From NCBI GenBank assembly GCA_018433015.1, contig JAHDSB010000040.1, positions 1 to 46,355 on the forward strand: a stretch of DNA of 46,355 nucleotides. The letters run 5' to 3'. Below the pieces are notes generated by a model, which saw only the letters and a program-made list of their open reading frames with translations, searched no databases and was not told where the DNA came from. Shown here piece after piece: positions 8,976 through 17,285 of this stretch (positions are counted from its first letter, which is position 1; every line of letters begins with the position of its first letter). The stretch is from Clostridia bacterium. GTDB lineage: Bacteria > Bacillota > Peptococcia > DRI-13 > SV3-B141. The translations under genes and the position numbers were made by a program.

Positions 8976-9317
8976 GTGGATAAACATTTTATTAAGAATA
9001 TTGATTTTGCCAAAGTAATGGAATTCGCTTCCTTAGTAGAATATCAGGAGGGTAGGGTAGTTAGCAGGACATTAGCCCAGGGAAAACCCTTGAGTGTGAC
9101 TTTATTTGCCTTTGCTAAAGGAGAAGAGATTAGTTCCCATGCGGCAAGTGGAGATGCCTTAGTTTACATCTTTGATGGTGAAGCCCAGATTACCATAGGT
9201 GAGGAAGTATTTACTGTTAATAAGGGAGAAACCATTGTTATGCCTGCTAATATTCCCCATGCTCTGTTAGCAACAGAAAGATTTAAGATGCTCTTAATTG
9301 TGATATTTGACTTATAA
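8976..9317 (+). CDS. Cupin-domain protein
   Basis: 113 residues from GTG 8976, preceded by AAGGGAGAG. A single small cupin barrel is visible: GEEISSHAASGDALVYIFDGEAQITIGEE (motif 1 with one His) and NKGETIVMPANIPHALLA (motif 2, PxxxPHA). Motif 1 has only one of the usual two His, so metal binding may be altered. It lies 60 bases after the kinase and could be read from that operon. Its 3' end contains the promoter for the downstream riboswitch. The substrate is not predictable; it may be a small sensor or isomerase-like protein. Confidence 0.75.
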   Translation: MDKHFIKNIDFAKVMEFASLVEYQEGRVVSRTLAQGKPLSVTLFAFAKGEEISSHAASGDALVYIFDGEAQITIGEEVFTVNKGETIVMPANIPHALLATERFKMLLIVIFDL

Positions 9318-9335
9318 AGAAAAGAGAACTATAAT
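9307..9335 (+). promoter_or_regulatory. Sigma-A-type promoter for the TPP riboswitch and ykoFEDC
   Basis: TTGACT at 9307-9312 and TATAAT at 9330-9335 are separated by exactly 17 bp. The -35 overlaps the last codons of the cupin gene. Transcription would start near 9342, about 30 bases before the riboswitch aptamer. Confidence 0.8.
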
Positions 9336-9371
9336 ACAGTAGTTGTGAAAAGTAAATATTGTTAAGTTTAT

Positions 9372-9466
9372 TAAGGGGAGCTGCTGTTAGTATGCTGAGA
9401 GGGGACTGTAAGTCCTAGACCCTATGAACCTGATGTAGGTAATTCTACCGTAGGGATTATAGACCA
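9372..9466 (+). promoter_or_regulatory. TPP riboswitch (THI-box)
   Basis: The conserved THI-box elements occur in order: GGGGAGC at 9375-9381, GCTGAGAGG at about 9394, a GGACT/AGTCC variable hairpin, ACCCTATGAACCTGAT at 9419-9434, then GTAGGTAATTCTACC and GTAGGGA closing the aptamer. A terminator follows at 9501-9530, so thiamine pyrophosphate binding should cause premature termination. This fits the thiamine-precursor transporter genes downstream. Confidence 0.95.
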
Positions 9467-9500
9467 TTTGAAAACATTATTTTTTATTGTTTATGAGAGT

Positions 9501-9530
9501 CATAAGCCGTATTGGTTTATGGCTTTTTTT
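9501..9530 (+). terminator. Riboswitch-controlled intrinsic terminator
   Basis: Stem CATAAGCC (9501-9508) pairs with GGTTTATG (9514-9521) through one G-U pair, with a 5-base loop, followed by GCTTTTTTT. It lies between the TPP aptamer and the ykoF ribosome binding site, the expected position of an expression platform. Confidence 0.85.
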
Positions 9531-9586
9531 CGTCTATAAAGGCCAGCGGTGTTTTACATAACAAACCATGCAAAGGAGTTGTCGAA

Positions 9587-10183
9587 ATGAATTGTAATTG
9601 TCACAAGGATGTAGTTGGAGCCAGATTATGTATTTATCCTATGCAGGATGATTTCGTTGATGTAATCCTGGGAGCAGTCAGGGATGTGGATAGAACAGGG
9701 TTGGCTGTGATTACCAATGACCTGGGAACTACTGTACAAGGAAAGCGAGAAAGAGTATTCAGTTATGTAAAAGAAGTATTTGTGAAAGCGGCAGTTTTAG
9801 GAGGACATGTTGTAGCTAATGTAACATTTTCAGGAGGTTGTCCGGGAGATGTGCCTGAGGATTTTGATTTTGCTGTTGAAGTAGAGCAGAAAGAATTGCA
9901 AGAAGAGAATATCCCCGTGGCTTGTGCATGGTCCCTTTATCCTATGGGGAATGAAAAATATATGGAAGTTATTGAAAGTGAAGTTACTAAAATCATTAAG
10001 GCCCAAGAGGTAGAGGTAGATCGATATCATTATTGTACTCGCTTAGATGGTACGGTAAAGGCAGTCTTTGCTGTCTTGGAGAATTCCTTTGCCGCTGTGC
10101 GGAAAAGTATTAATCATACAATTATTCACGCTACTATTTCCAAAGGAAGTCCCTCAAAACCCAAAGAAAAAATACAATTATAA
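9587..10183 (+). CDS. ykoF: YkoF-family thiamine/hydroxymethylpyrimidine-binding protein
   Basis: 198 residues from ATG 9587, preceded by AAAGGAG. The frame is open upstream to 9512, but that part covers the riboswitch terminator, so the internal start is right. Two ACT-like halves are visible (GARLCIYPMQDDFVDVIL near the start and ACAWSLYPMGNEKYMEVI in the second half), as in the duplicated YkoF fold that binds thiamine or its pyrimidine moiety. It is the first gene of ykoFEDC, all under the TPP riboswitch. It probably delivers or buffers hydroxymethylpyrimidine for salvage. No secretion signal is seen, so it is cytoplasmic. Confidence 0.87.
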   Translation: MNCNCHKDVVGARLCIYPMQDDFVDVILGAVRDVDRTGLAVITNDLGTTVQGKRERVFSYVKEVFVKAAVLGGHVVANVTFSGGCPGDVPEDFDFAVEVEQKELQEENIPVACAWSLYPMGNEKYMEVIESEVTKIIKAQEVEVDRYHYCTRLDGTVKAVFAVLENSFAAVRKSINHTIIHATISKGSPSKPKEKIQL

Positions 10184-10212
10184 AAACTAATAGTACATAG
10201 GAGGAATTTAAG

Positions 10213-10803
10213 ATGACAGAAAAATGGGGTTGGACCTTAAAGGATATAATAGTTACCTGCGTTTTAGCCGTAGCATTTGGAGCTTTATATATGGGGTGGG
10301 TCAGTGTATGGGCCCTGGCAAATGGTGTTTTTGGACCTATTGGTTTGGATATGGTATATGGAGTATGGTTTATGGCTTCCATTACGGCGGCCTATATTAT
10401 CCGTAAGCCCGGTATTGCTTTTGGGGCTGAAATGCTGGCTGCTTTAGCAGAAGTATTGCTGGGGACACCCGCCGGGGTATCAGTTTTTCTGGGAGCAGGA
10501 ATTCAAGGAATAGGATGTGAATTAATTTTTGCTGCCACCAGGTGGAAAAATTATTCCACACCTGTGTTGATGCTGGCAGGAATGGGAGCTAGTGTGACCA
10601 GCTTTATTTATAATTTAGTTATGTTTGGTTATACCAAATTCCCTCTTAGCATGTTGCTTTTGATGCTTGCTATTAGACTCATCTCAGGGGCCGTTTTTGC
10701 TGGATTATGTGGAAAACTTATTGGTGATGGCTTAGCAGCTACCGGTGCCTTAGCCTCATTCCCCTTAGGACGAGAAAGGGCCGAGAAAAAGGTTGAGGTT
10801 TAA
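10213..10803 (+). CDS. ykoE: ECF transporter S component for thiamine precursor
   Basis: 196 residues with about five or six hydrophobic segments, preceded by AGGAGG. The N-terminus WGWTLKDIIVTCVLAVAFGALYMGWV and the central GAEMLAALAEVLLGTPAGVSVFLGAG match YkoE substrate-capture proteins. Position between ykoF and the energising ATPase, and control by a TPP riboswitch, indicate uptake of hydroxymethylpyrimidine or thiamine. Its stop overlaps the ATG of the next gene in TAATG. Confidence 0.88.
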   Translation: MTEKWGWTLKDIIVTCVLAVAFGALYMGWVSVWALANGVFGPIGLDMVYGVWFMASITAAYIIRKPGIAFGAEMLAALAEVLLGTPAGVSVFLGAGIQGIGCELIFAATRWKNYSTPVLMLAGMGASVTSFIYNLVMFGYTKFPLSMLLLMLAIRLISGAVFAGLCGKLIGDGLAATGALASFPLGRERAEKKVEV

Positions 10804-12494
10804 TGACACAGATAAGAGTTGAAAACTTGAGTGTAAGGTTTATTTCTCAAGCTAAATATGTACTTGATAATGTGAGCTTATCCTTTAATACCAACGAACG
10901 AATTTTAATCTTAGGGGAAAGTGGCTCGGGCAAATCTACTCTACTATTAGCGGTGCTGGGCTTACTCCAGAGATGTGAAAATGCTGAGGTAACGGGGGAC
11001 GTATTTATAGGGGATAAAGCTGTGGGCCAGATGAAACCTAGGGAAGTCTGTCAAAAGGTGGGCTTAGTATTTCAAAATCCCGAAAGTCAATTTTGTATGC
11101 TTTATCCCGAAGATGAGGTGGCCTTTGGGTTAGAAAATCTTGCATTGAAGTCTGAGTTGATGCAGAAAATAATCAATAAATCCTGCGAAGATGTGGGTTT
11201 TAATAGCAGGCTCTATGCTCAGCAAATTAATAATCTTTCAGGAGGAGAACAGCAGAGATTAGCCCTGGCCTCCATATTTGCCCAGGGAGCGGAAATGTTT
11301 TTACTGGATGAGCCTACAGCTAATCTCGATCCGCAAGGGAGAAGACAGGTTGCAGATTCCACCCAAGCCGCTGTAGATAAAGGAAAAGGGTTGCTGGTGG
11401 TGGAGCATAATCTAGAGCCCTGGTTTCCCCTACTGGAGAGACTGGTAATCATTAAGGACGGTCAAATATTAGATGATGGAGAGCCCCGAGCTATCTTCAA
11501 AAAATGGGGAGCCAAGTTAGGGAAACTGGGGATTTGGCGACCTTATGCCGTAAGGGTCTACGAGGAACTAATTAAGCTGGGATATAACTTAAAGGAGATT
11601 CCTTTAAACACACAGGAGTTAGCCGATATGGTCCTAGCTGAGAAAATACCTGAAACTATTGTAGCTGAGGTCTTTGCTAGAACACCAGAAAATGGTGGGA
11701 TAAAGAGTAACAATTCCTTGAATAATAAGACCTTAATGGAGCTTAAAGCTTTATCCGTTGGATATAGGAAAGATGAAGAAATTCTAAAGGATGTGGATCT
11801 TAAGTTAGTAGAAGGAGATTTCTTTGCTTTAGTGGGCGCTAATGGTAGTGGAAAATCAACCTTGGCCAAAACCTTGATTCAAATGGTCCAGCCTATAAGT
11901 GGCAGTATTACCCTCTTAGATACAGATTTACGAGATATGAACCTGAGAGATATTTGCAGCATAATTGGTTATGTATTTCAGAATCCGGAACATCAATTTG
12001 TAGAGGATTCCGTATGGTCAGAGCTTGCTTATAGTGTAGATCAGCTTGATATTAGAGAAGATAAGAAGAAGGATATGATAACATCCTTACTTAAGGAATT
12101 TGATCTGGAAAATGTGGCCAAAAGCAACCCTTTCAGTCTGTCGGGGGGACAGAAAAGAAGATTGTCCGTAGCAACTATGCTGGTAGGCCAGCAGAAGATA
12201 CTGATCTTAGATGAACCTACTTTTGGGCAAGACGAAAAAAGTGCCTATAAGCTGATGAATAAGCTAGGGGAGCTCAATAAGAATGGTGTTACGATTTTTA
12301 TGATTACTCACGATCTTGATTTAGTTGAGGAATATGCTAATAAGGTTGCAGTTATGGTTAAGCAAAGTATAGCCTTTTGTGGGGAAACTAGGGAATTATG
12401 GAAGCAACACGGACTCATTAAGGAAAGTGGTTTGGAATTACCTTGTAAAATTAAAGTAAGGACAAGGATTGAAAAAAATGATAAAGCTGAATAG
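10803..12494 (+). CDS. ykoD: Duplicated ECF/ABC ATPase (YkoD)
   Basis: 563 residues with two complete ATPase halves. Half 1: Walker A GESGSGKST (38-46), signature LSGGEQQRLALA, Walker B MFLLDEPTANLDP. Half 2: Walker A GANGSGKST (345-353), signature SLSGGQKRRLSVA, Walker B ILILDEPTFGQDE. The fused arrangement corresponds to EcfA1-EcfA2 in one chain, as in B. subtilis YkoD. It starts at the TAATG overlap with ykoE and overlaps the start of ykoC. It energises uptake through the S and T components of this cluster. Both halves look catalytically intact. Confidence 0.93.
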   Translation: MTQIRVENLSVRFISQAKYVLDNVSLSFNTNERILILGESGSGKSTLLLAVLGLLQRCENAEVTGDVFIGDKAVGQMKPREVCQKVGLVFQNPESQFCMLYPEDEVAFGLENLALKSELMQKIINKSCEDVGFNSRLYAQQINNLSGGEQQRLALASIFAQGAEMFLLDEPTANLDPQGRRQVADSTQAAVDKGKGLLVVEHNLEPWFPLLERLVIIKDGQILDDGEPRAIFKKWGAKLGKLGIWRPYAVRVYEELIKLGYNLKEIPLNTQELADMVLAEKIPETIVAEVFARTPENGGIKSNNSLNNKTLMELKALSVGYRKDEEILKDVDLKLVEGDFFALVGANGSGKSTLAKTLIQMVQPISGSITLLDTDLRDMNLRDICSIIGYVFQNPEHQFVEDSVWSELAYSVDQLDIREDKKKDMITSLLKEFDLENVAKSNPFSLSGGQKRRLSVATMLVGQQKILILDEPTFGQDEKSAYKLMNKLGELNKNGVTIFMITHDLDLVEEYANKVAVMVKQSIAFCGETRELWKQHGLIKESGLELPCKIKVRTRIEKNDKAE

Positions 12495-13257
12495 ATTTAA
12501 TCCCACGGCCAAGTTAATAGCAAATGTTATTATCCTAATTACTTGTGTAGTAATATTTGATCACAAGACTATGTTAGCCCTATTATGCGCTAGTATTTTA
12601 TTTGGCCTTACCACGAACTCCTTTACTAAGAAGAACTTAAAAGCGTTAATACCTTTTCTACTCTTCGCTTTGGCCATGTTGTGGATGAATGCCCTGTGGG
12701 CGAGAGTAGAAAATGCACAGGTGATTGGTTCCTTGGGACCTTTGGAGTTTACTGATAAAGGTTTAATAGTTGGGCTTTCTTTATGTTTCAGAGTCCTTAC
12801 CATCGGGATAACATCGACTATTTTCACCACAAATACAGATCCCACAGAGCTAATGCTTAGCCTAATTAAACAGTGTCGCCTCAATCCGGGAATTGCTTAC
12901 GGTATTTTAACGGCTTTTAGATTTTTGCCTACTATGGAGACGGATTTGGCTACAATAAAAGGAGCCCACAGAGTTCGCAATGTCAAGAAGCACAAATGGT
13001 ACATGGAGAAGGGACGTTGGTATAAGTATGCAATTCCTCTCCTGGCAACTAACATAAGAAAGGCGGAAAGGGTAGCTTTGGCTATGGAAGCTAGGGGATT
13101 TGAAAATAATCAAAAGAGGACTTACTATAAAACGGTCTATTGGAAAAAAAGAGATACTATCTTTGTCTTGTGTACCCTAGTCATGGTAAGTCTGGTTGTT
13201 TCCTTTTCCGCATATAAGGGGTGGCTAGTAGGGTTTAAAAGGTGGCAGGGGTTTTAG
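12478..13257 (+). CDS. ykoC: ECF transporter T component (YkoC)
   Basis: 259 residues from ATG 12478. AAGGA at 12464-12468 fits this start, while the in-frame TTG at 12469 abuts the Shine-Dalgarno. It has several membrane helices and the EcfT cytoplasmic coupling motifs: RAHRVRN and AMEARGF, the Ala-Arg-Gly type motifs that contact the ATPases. It overlaps the 3' end of ykoD by 17 bases. It is the last gene of the TPP-regulated operon and is followed by a terminator shared with the convergent ger operon. Confidence 0.9.
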   Translation: MIKLNRFNPTAKLIANVIILITCVVIFDHKTMLALLCASILFGLTTNSFTKKNLKALIPFLLFALAMLWMNALWARVENAQVIGSLGPLEFTDKGLIVGLSLCFRVLTIGITSTIFTTNTDPTELMLSLIKQCRLNPGIAYGILTAFRFLPTMETDLATIKGAHRVRNVKKHKWYMEKGRWYKYAIPLLATNIRKAERVALAMEARGFENNQKRTYYKTVYWKKRDTIFVLCTLVMVSLVVSFSAYKGWLVGFKRWQGF

Positions 13258-13273
13258 TAGATATTACGTATAG

Positions 13274-13309
13274 AAAAAACTCAAGGGCTAAGAAACCCTT
13301 GAGTTTTTT
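13274..13309. terminator. Bidirectional terminator between ykoC and gerC
   Basis: AAAAAACTCAAGGG (13274-13287) pairs perfectly with CCCTTGAGTTTTTT (13296-13309) across an 8-base loop. U-tracts form on both strands. A close copy of this hairpin lies at 17255-17285, on the other side of gerABC. Confidence 0.93.
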
Positions 13310-13323
13310 ACTTTCCTCACTTG

Positions 13324-14451
13324 CTAAGTCAGTTCTCCAATATCCTTTAAGTTTACTTCCACATCTACAAGTATATTAACATTTTCAATAAAATCTTCTT
13401 GAACATGATCTGTTAATTCTCTTCTCCATTTAGCCAGGGCATATTTGGTAATATCGATACAATCTGTTTTATATTCTTCTTGCATTTTTTTTATAAAGTC
13501 GGTGCAGTCTTGTTCTATATCCATTTTTATTGCTTTTTCTATATCAGTGAGTTTAATGGGGTTTTTTCCGTCTATAATGAATTGGGGTGAAAAGTGTTCC
13601 AGCAATCCGCCTTGGAGTTTTATTTTTATAAAGAAGGTAAACTCATCGTCCTTACGGTAAACCTGGACCTTTCTAGAACGGTTTACAATTACTGTGCCTT
13701 CATCTAAAATTTCTCCATCTTTTTCTAGTATAAAAGGAATTCTTCCTTCACCTTTAAGACCGCGCAGTAAGACTAGGGTTTGAGTATCTTCTAAGTTTGT
13801 TTTGGCAAGTAATCTATCATTTTTAAAGATACCGGCACCGGAAATTTCTATCTGAGATTTATCTTTTATTTTGATAAGAGGAAGAACAGGGTTTTTGCCT
13901 GTTGTTACAACCTGAGTCATAAATTGGTGTAAGGTAGTAGTGGGAAGAAAACTGTTTTTCTGAGCAGTTTTTAACAAACCCATCAAAAAAACACCTGGAT
14001 TGGGGTAGTCTACCATTTTTAACTTGGTGAAATCTTGAGAATGACCTTCCAGTACAGCTAAGTATATGGCGTTACTTGTGGTGGGGGATCTAAATAAAGC
14101 ATTGGTGGCTTTATTTAAGCCTTGGTGGGCCAGGTTTTCTCCATAAATTGCGATTTGTACTATACCTTCAAAATATTGTTCGGGTGATTTGCTACTCCTT
14201 TTTTCCCGTGTTTTTCCTATCGTTGAGGCACTAATAAATTCAATCATATATTTTTTTTCTGTTTCAGGATATAATACGGGAGCAATCGCAGCCACGTTAA
14301 TATTTGTTTCCTTTTTGTCTGATGATGGGATTGTATCGTATATCCCCACAATAGGGATGTTCAGTTCATCAAGGTCTTTATAATCCCAGCACCCAGAAGT
14401 AAAGATTATAGGTATACAACTGATAATAATGATAATAAGCATTTTAAGCAT
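13324..14451 (-). CDS. gerC: Spore germination receptor lipoprotein, Ger(x)C family
   Basis: 375 residues. The signal peptide ends with lipobox FTSGC and C21 is followed by WD, the hallmark of GerAC lipoproteins. The domain contains the family segments VAAIAPV, ISASTIGKTREK and IAIYGENLAHQGL. It starts two bases after the gerB stop. GerC subunits sit lipid-anchored on the outer face of the inner spore membrane and are needed for nutrient response. Length is normal for the family. It is the last gene of the operon. Confidence 0.92.
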   Translation of the reverse strand: MLKMLIIIIISCIPIIFTSGCWDYKDLDELNIPIVGIYDTIPSSDKKETNINVAAIAPVLYPETEKKYMIEFISASTIGKTREKRSSKSPEQYFEGIVQIAIYGENLAHQGLNKATNALFRSPTTSNAIYLAVLEGHSQDFTKLKMVDYPNPGVFLMGLLKTAQKNSFLPTTTLHQFMTQVVTTGKNPVLPLIKIKDKSQIEISGAGIFKNDRLLAKTNLEDTQTLVLLRGLKGEGRIPFILEKDGEILDEGTVIVNRSRKVQVYRKDDEFTFFIKIKLQGGLLEHFSPQFIIDGKNPIKLTDIEKAIKMDIEQDCTDFIKKMQEEYKTDCIDITKYALAKWRRELTDHVQEDFIENVNILVDVEVNLKDIGELT

Positions 14452-14453
14452 AA

Positions 14454-15548
14454 TTAATTCACTTTTCCCTTCTGCAAAGAAGCTGCAATGTTAAGTAGTA
14501 AGGGATAACCCAGGCCAATTATAAGGAAGGAATAGCCCCCATAGGTGGCAAATTTGGCTACTTCTACTATATTTTTAGGGATTAAGGCTACTACATAAAT
14601 AGCTAGCCCCACTATAATGACCATTAAAGGATAATATTTATTTAAATCTAGCTTTAATACTTGAGTAAGGGAAAAGGAGCCGGCAAAACACAAGTTTATA
14701 AAGGGCCTAGGAATCATCAACAACCATAAAGCTAAGAAGAAAAATTCCAGTCGATCTATTACTGGAAAATGAACTGTTTTTAGTAGAGTTAAAGAGGGCC
14801 AGATTAAATGCTGAATCATTTCGGAGCCAAAGACAAGCAGACATACCACCGTAATAAGTACGTATATACATGTAATTATACTCAGAGCAACTACTCCTGC
14901 CTTAAGGACTTCATCTTTGCGCGTAACCATGGGATAGATAACAAGGAGTATTTCAATTCCTCCATAGGAGAAGGAGGTTTTTAGAGATTCTTGAGCTATT
15001 TGTAAAAACCCAGCTTCCCCAAGGGGAAGAATGTTAGTATAGTCAACTCCTTTTAGAGTGGGTAATAGAAGAAGTAGATCTAATAGCAGTATATAAAATA
15101 GGATTTCGTTGAGCCTACCTATTACTTTGGCGCCTTTTCTGGCAACGTAGATTGCAGCAATAATAATCATAAGAGCAATTACGCTTGTAGGAGTCTTAGG
15201 TAATATATAGACTGAGGTAAACTCAGTGCCAACGCGAAGAGGTATAGATTCAAAGAAAACAATATGAGCTATAAACCCAATGTTGATAAAGAAACCAAAA
15301 AATTTACCTAAGAGCAGATAAGAAATTTCTATTAAAGTTTTATCGGGGAAGAGGCGTCCCAGGCGTACTATCATCAAGAGGGATAGAAGCGGAACAAGAG
15401 AACCAAGTAATACAGCTAGCCATCCATCGGGGCCTACATTAGTGCTAGCAGTGCGAGGTAAGCTAAGGACTCCGGTAGCTATAGTACTGCCAATAATTAT
15501 AAAAATTAATTGTTTACTGGTAATTGTAAAACGAGGATTAGTTTTCAT
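14454..15548 (-). CDS. gerB: Spore germination receptor permease subunit, GerAB/APC family
   Basis: 364 residues with about ten membrane helices. The N-terminus ITSKQLIFIIIGSTIATGVLSLPR is the conserved GerAB opening, in the region corresponding to helix 1 of amino-acid permeases. It overlaps the gerA stop by 11 bases, which suggests coupled translation. GerAB subunits bind the germinant, often an amino acid; the ligand cannot be predicted here. Length matches the family. Confidence 0.93.
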   Translation of the reverse strand: MKTNPRFTITSKQLIFIIIGSTIATGVLSLPRTASTNVGPDGWLAVLLGSLVPLLSLLMIVRLGRLFPDKTLIEISYLLLGKFFGFFINIGFIAHIVFFESIPLRVGTEFTSVYILPKTPTSVIALMIIIAAIYVARKGAKVIGRLNEILFYILLLDLLLLLPTLKGVDYTNILPLGEAGFLQIAQESLKTSFSYGGIEILLVIYPMVTRKDEVLKAGVVALSIITCIYVLITVVCLLVFGSEMIQHLIWPSLTLLKTVHFPVIDRLEFFFLALWLLMIPRPFINLCFAGSFSLTQVLKLDLNKYYPLMVIIVGLAIYVVALIPKNIVEVAKFATYGGYSFLIIGLGYPLLLNIAASLQKGKVN

Positions 15549-17121
15549 TTTGATTATCCTTTTTCTTAAAAGTACCCTGTCGCTTCTTGTTTGTGCTGGG
15601 AATAGATACAGGGCGCTTTTTCATTTTCCAGAGGAAAGTTCGGTAAAATGAGTCTTTTAAATCAGCAAAACGAAAGGGGGCAAAAGGTGAAAAATAGGGA
15701 ATACCTAAACTTTCCAGAGAAGAGAGGTGCCCCAAAATTATTAACCAGCCAAAAGTAACACCGAAGATGCCAAAAGATGAAGCAAGAAGTAACATCGGCA
15801 ATCTAAGAACTCTAGTAGATAGAGCCATACCGGGAGTAGACATAGCAAAAGTACAGATTGTCGTAACTGCAGTAATAATTACGATAGCAGGACTAGCTAA
15901 GCGAGCACTAATTGCAGCCTGTCCCAGAATAATACCTCCGACAACTCCGACTGTTTGTCCAAAAGAGGTGGGGAGACGCAGTCCCGTTTCCATAACTAAT
16001 TGAATGATTATTTCTAGCACTAGGGCCTCAACAGCTACTGGAAAAGGTACTTCTTTACGGCTTTCGGCCAGGGATACAATTAGATCGAAGGGAATAAGCT
16101 GTTGTTGGTAACTGAGTAAAGCAACATAAATTGCCGGCAGGGATATGGCTAGAAAGAAAGCTAGATAACGAAGCATTCTGGTAAATGAACCAATAAAGGT
16201 ACGTTCATAATAGTCTTCAGGGGCCTGTAAAAATTGTACAAAGAGGCTGGGAACTATTAATGCTGAGGGGATTCCATTTGCCATGAGGAGTACTTTACCT
16301 TCCAGGAGATGGGCTATTGTTTTATCAGGTCTTTCTGTACTCTTAAACTGAGGGAAAAATGAAAAGGGATTATCCTCAATTAGCTGTTCAATATATCCAG
16401 TATCTAGTACACCATCAATATCGATATTAGAAAGTTTTTCTTTTATATTAGAAACAATGTCAGAACTAGCAATATCCTGAATATAAATGATAGCTACATC
16501 AGTGCGAGTTCTTTTTCCAATAATTGTTTTTTCTACAGTTAGGTTGGGATCTCTAAGTTTTCTGCGGATAAGGGCAATATTTACAATCAAACTCTCCACA
16601 AAGCCTTCTCGTGGACCACGAAGTGTCTTTTCGGTATCCGGTTCTGTTATGCCTCGTATTTCGCCACCACGGATATCTAATGCTAGAACCTCACTGAATC
16701 CGTCAAATATTAAGATAGTTAAACCATCAAAAATATTTTGTATTAAATCAGAAAATGTATTAAGTTTTTTGATTTGTCCTATGTTCAGAGACGTTTGGTA
16801 TATGCGGTCTATCAGATGTTTAGGACCTTCATTTTCTATTTGTTCGCGGTTGGAATATAGCAACAAGGGATTTAGAACATCACGATTAAGAATGGCAGTA
16901 TCGATAATGCCTTCCAAATATATAACAACAGCATTAAGATTTTCGGCACCTTCTATTACAAAGGAACGAGAAACAATGTCTTGATTCTTTGTAAGATAAG
17001 GTTTGAGTAATTTTACTTTTGCTGTTAAATCTTCAGGAAGAATAATTTCCTCAGAAGTGTTATCTTTTATTGTAGAATGTGGAGAGGGCTTTTTTTTAAT
17101 TAAACTTTTAACAGAACGCAT
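15538..17121 (-). CDS. gerA: Spore germination receptor subunit, GerAA family
   Basis: 527 residues from ATG 17121, chosen for the GGAGG five bases upstream; an open frame continues 23 codons further without a better site. The N-terminal cytoplasmic domain contains DVAIIYIQDIASSDIV and the AVVIYLEGIID segment, followed by the conserved EGKVLLMANGIPSALIVPSLF and the membrane domain with EVPFPVAVEALVLEI and TPGMALSTRVLRLP. All are standard GerA/SpoVAF features. First gene of gerA-gerB-gerC. Normally expressed in the forespore under sigma G; I did not find a convincing sigma-G promoter in the 130 bases upstream. Confidence 0.93.
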   Translation of the reverse strand: MRSVKSLIKKKPSPHSTIKDNTSEEIILPEDLTAKVKLLKPYLTKNQDIVSRSFVIEGAENLNAVVIYLEGIIDTAILNRDVLNPLLLYSNREQIENEGPKHLIDRIYQTSLNIGQIKKLNTFSDLIQNIFDGLTILIFDGFSEVLALDIRGGEIRGITEPDTEKTLRGPREGFVESLIVNIALIRRKLRDPNLTVEKTIIGKRTRTDVAIIYIQDIASSDIVSNIKEKLSNIDIDGVLDTGYIEQLIEDNPFSFFPQFKSTERPDKTIAHLLEGKVLLMANGIPSALIVPSLFVQFLQAPEDYYERTFIGSFTRMLRYLAFFLAISLPAIYVALLSYQQQLIPFDLIVSLAESRKEVPFPVAVEALVLEIIIQLVMETGLRLPTSFGQTVGVVGGIILGQAAISARLASPAIVIITAVTTICTFAMSTPGMALSTRVLRLPMLLLASSFGIFGVTFGWLIILGHLSSLESLGIPYFSPFAPFRFADLKDSFYRTFLWKMKKRPVSIPSTNKKRQGTFKKKDNQNEN

Positions 17122-17254
17122 TGCTACCTCCAATATCTTGTATATAGTAGCTTTTTCCCTAGTCCAATAACTTATACTAAAATAAAACATAGTGTTCCAC
17201 TAACTATCGAATATGTTGGGTTTGATAGCTTGTTCAAAGGGTAAATAGCAGAAA

Positions 17255-17285
17255 AAACTCAAGGGTTTAAGAAACTCTTGAGTTT
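17255..17285 (-). terminator. Terminator overlapping the 3' end of the tail-anchored protein gene
   Basis: AAACTCAAGGG (17255-17265) pairs with CTCTTGAGTTT (17275-17285) with one G-U and a 9-base loop; on the minus strand a TTTTTT run follows. The last codons and stop of the minus-strand gene lie inside the stem. It separates that gene from gerA and closely resembles the hairpin at 13274-13309. Confidence 0.75.

Noticed and set aside
9512-9586. N-terminal extension of YkoF from 9512
   Set aside because: It would be translated from the riboswitch terminator; ATG 9587 has AAAGGAG and fits the family.
17122-17250. Sigma-G promoter for gerABC
   Set aside because: Expected by analogy, but the candidate elements have wrong spacing or weak matches, so it is not reported as a feature.
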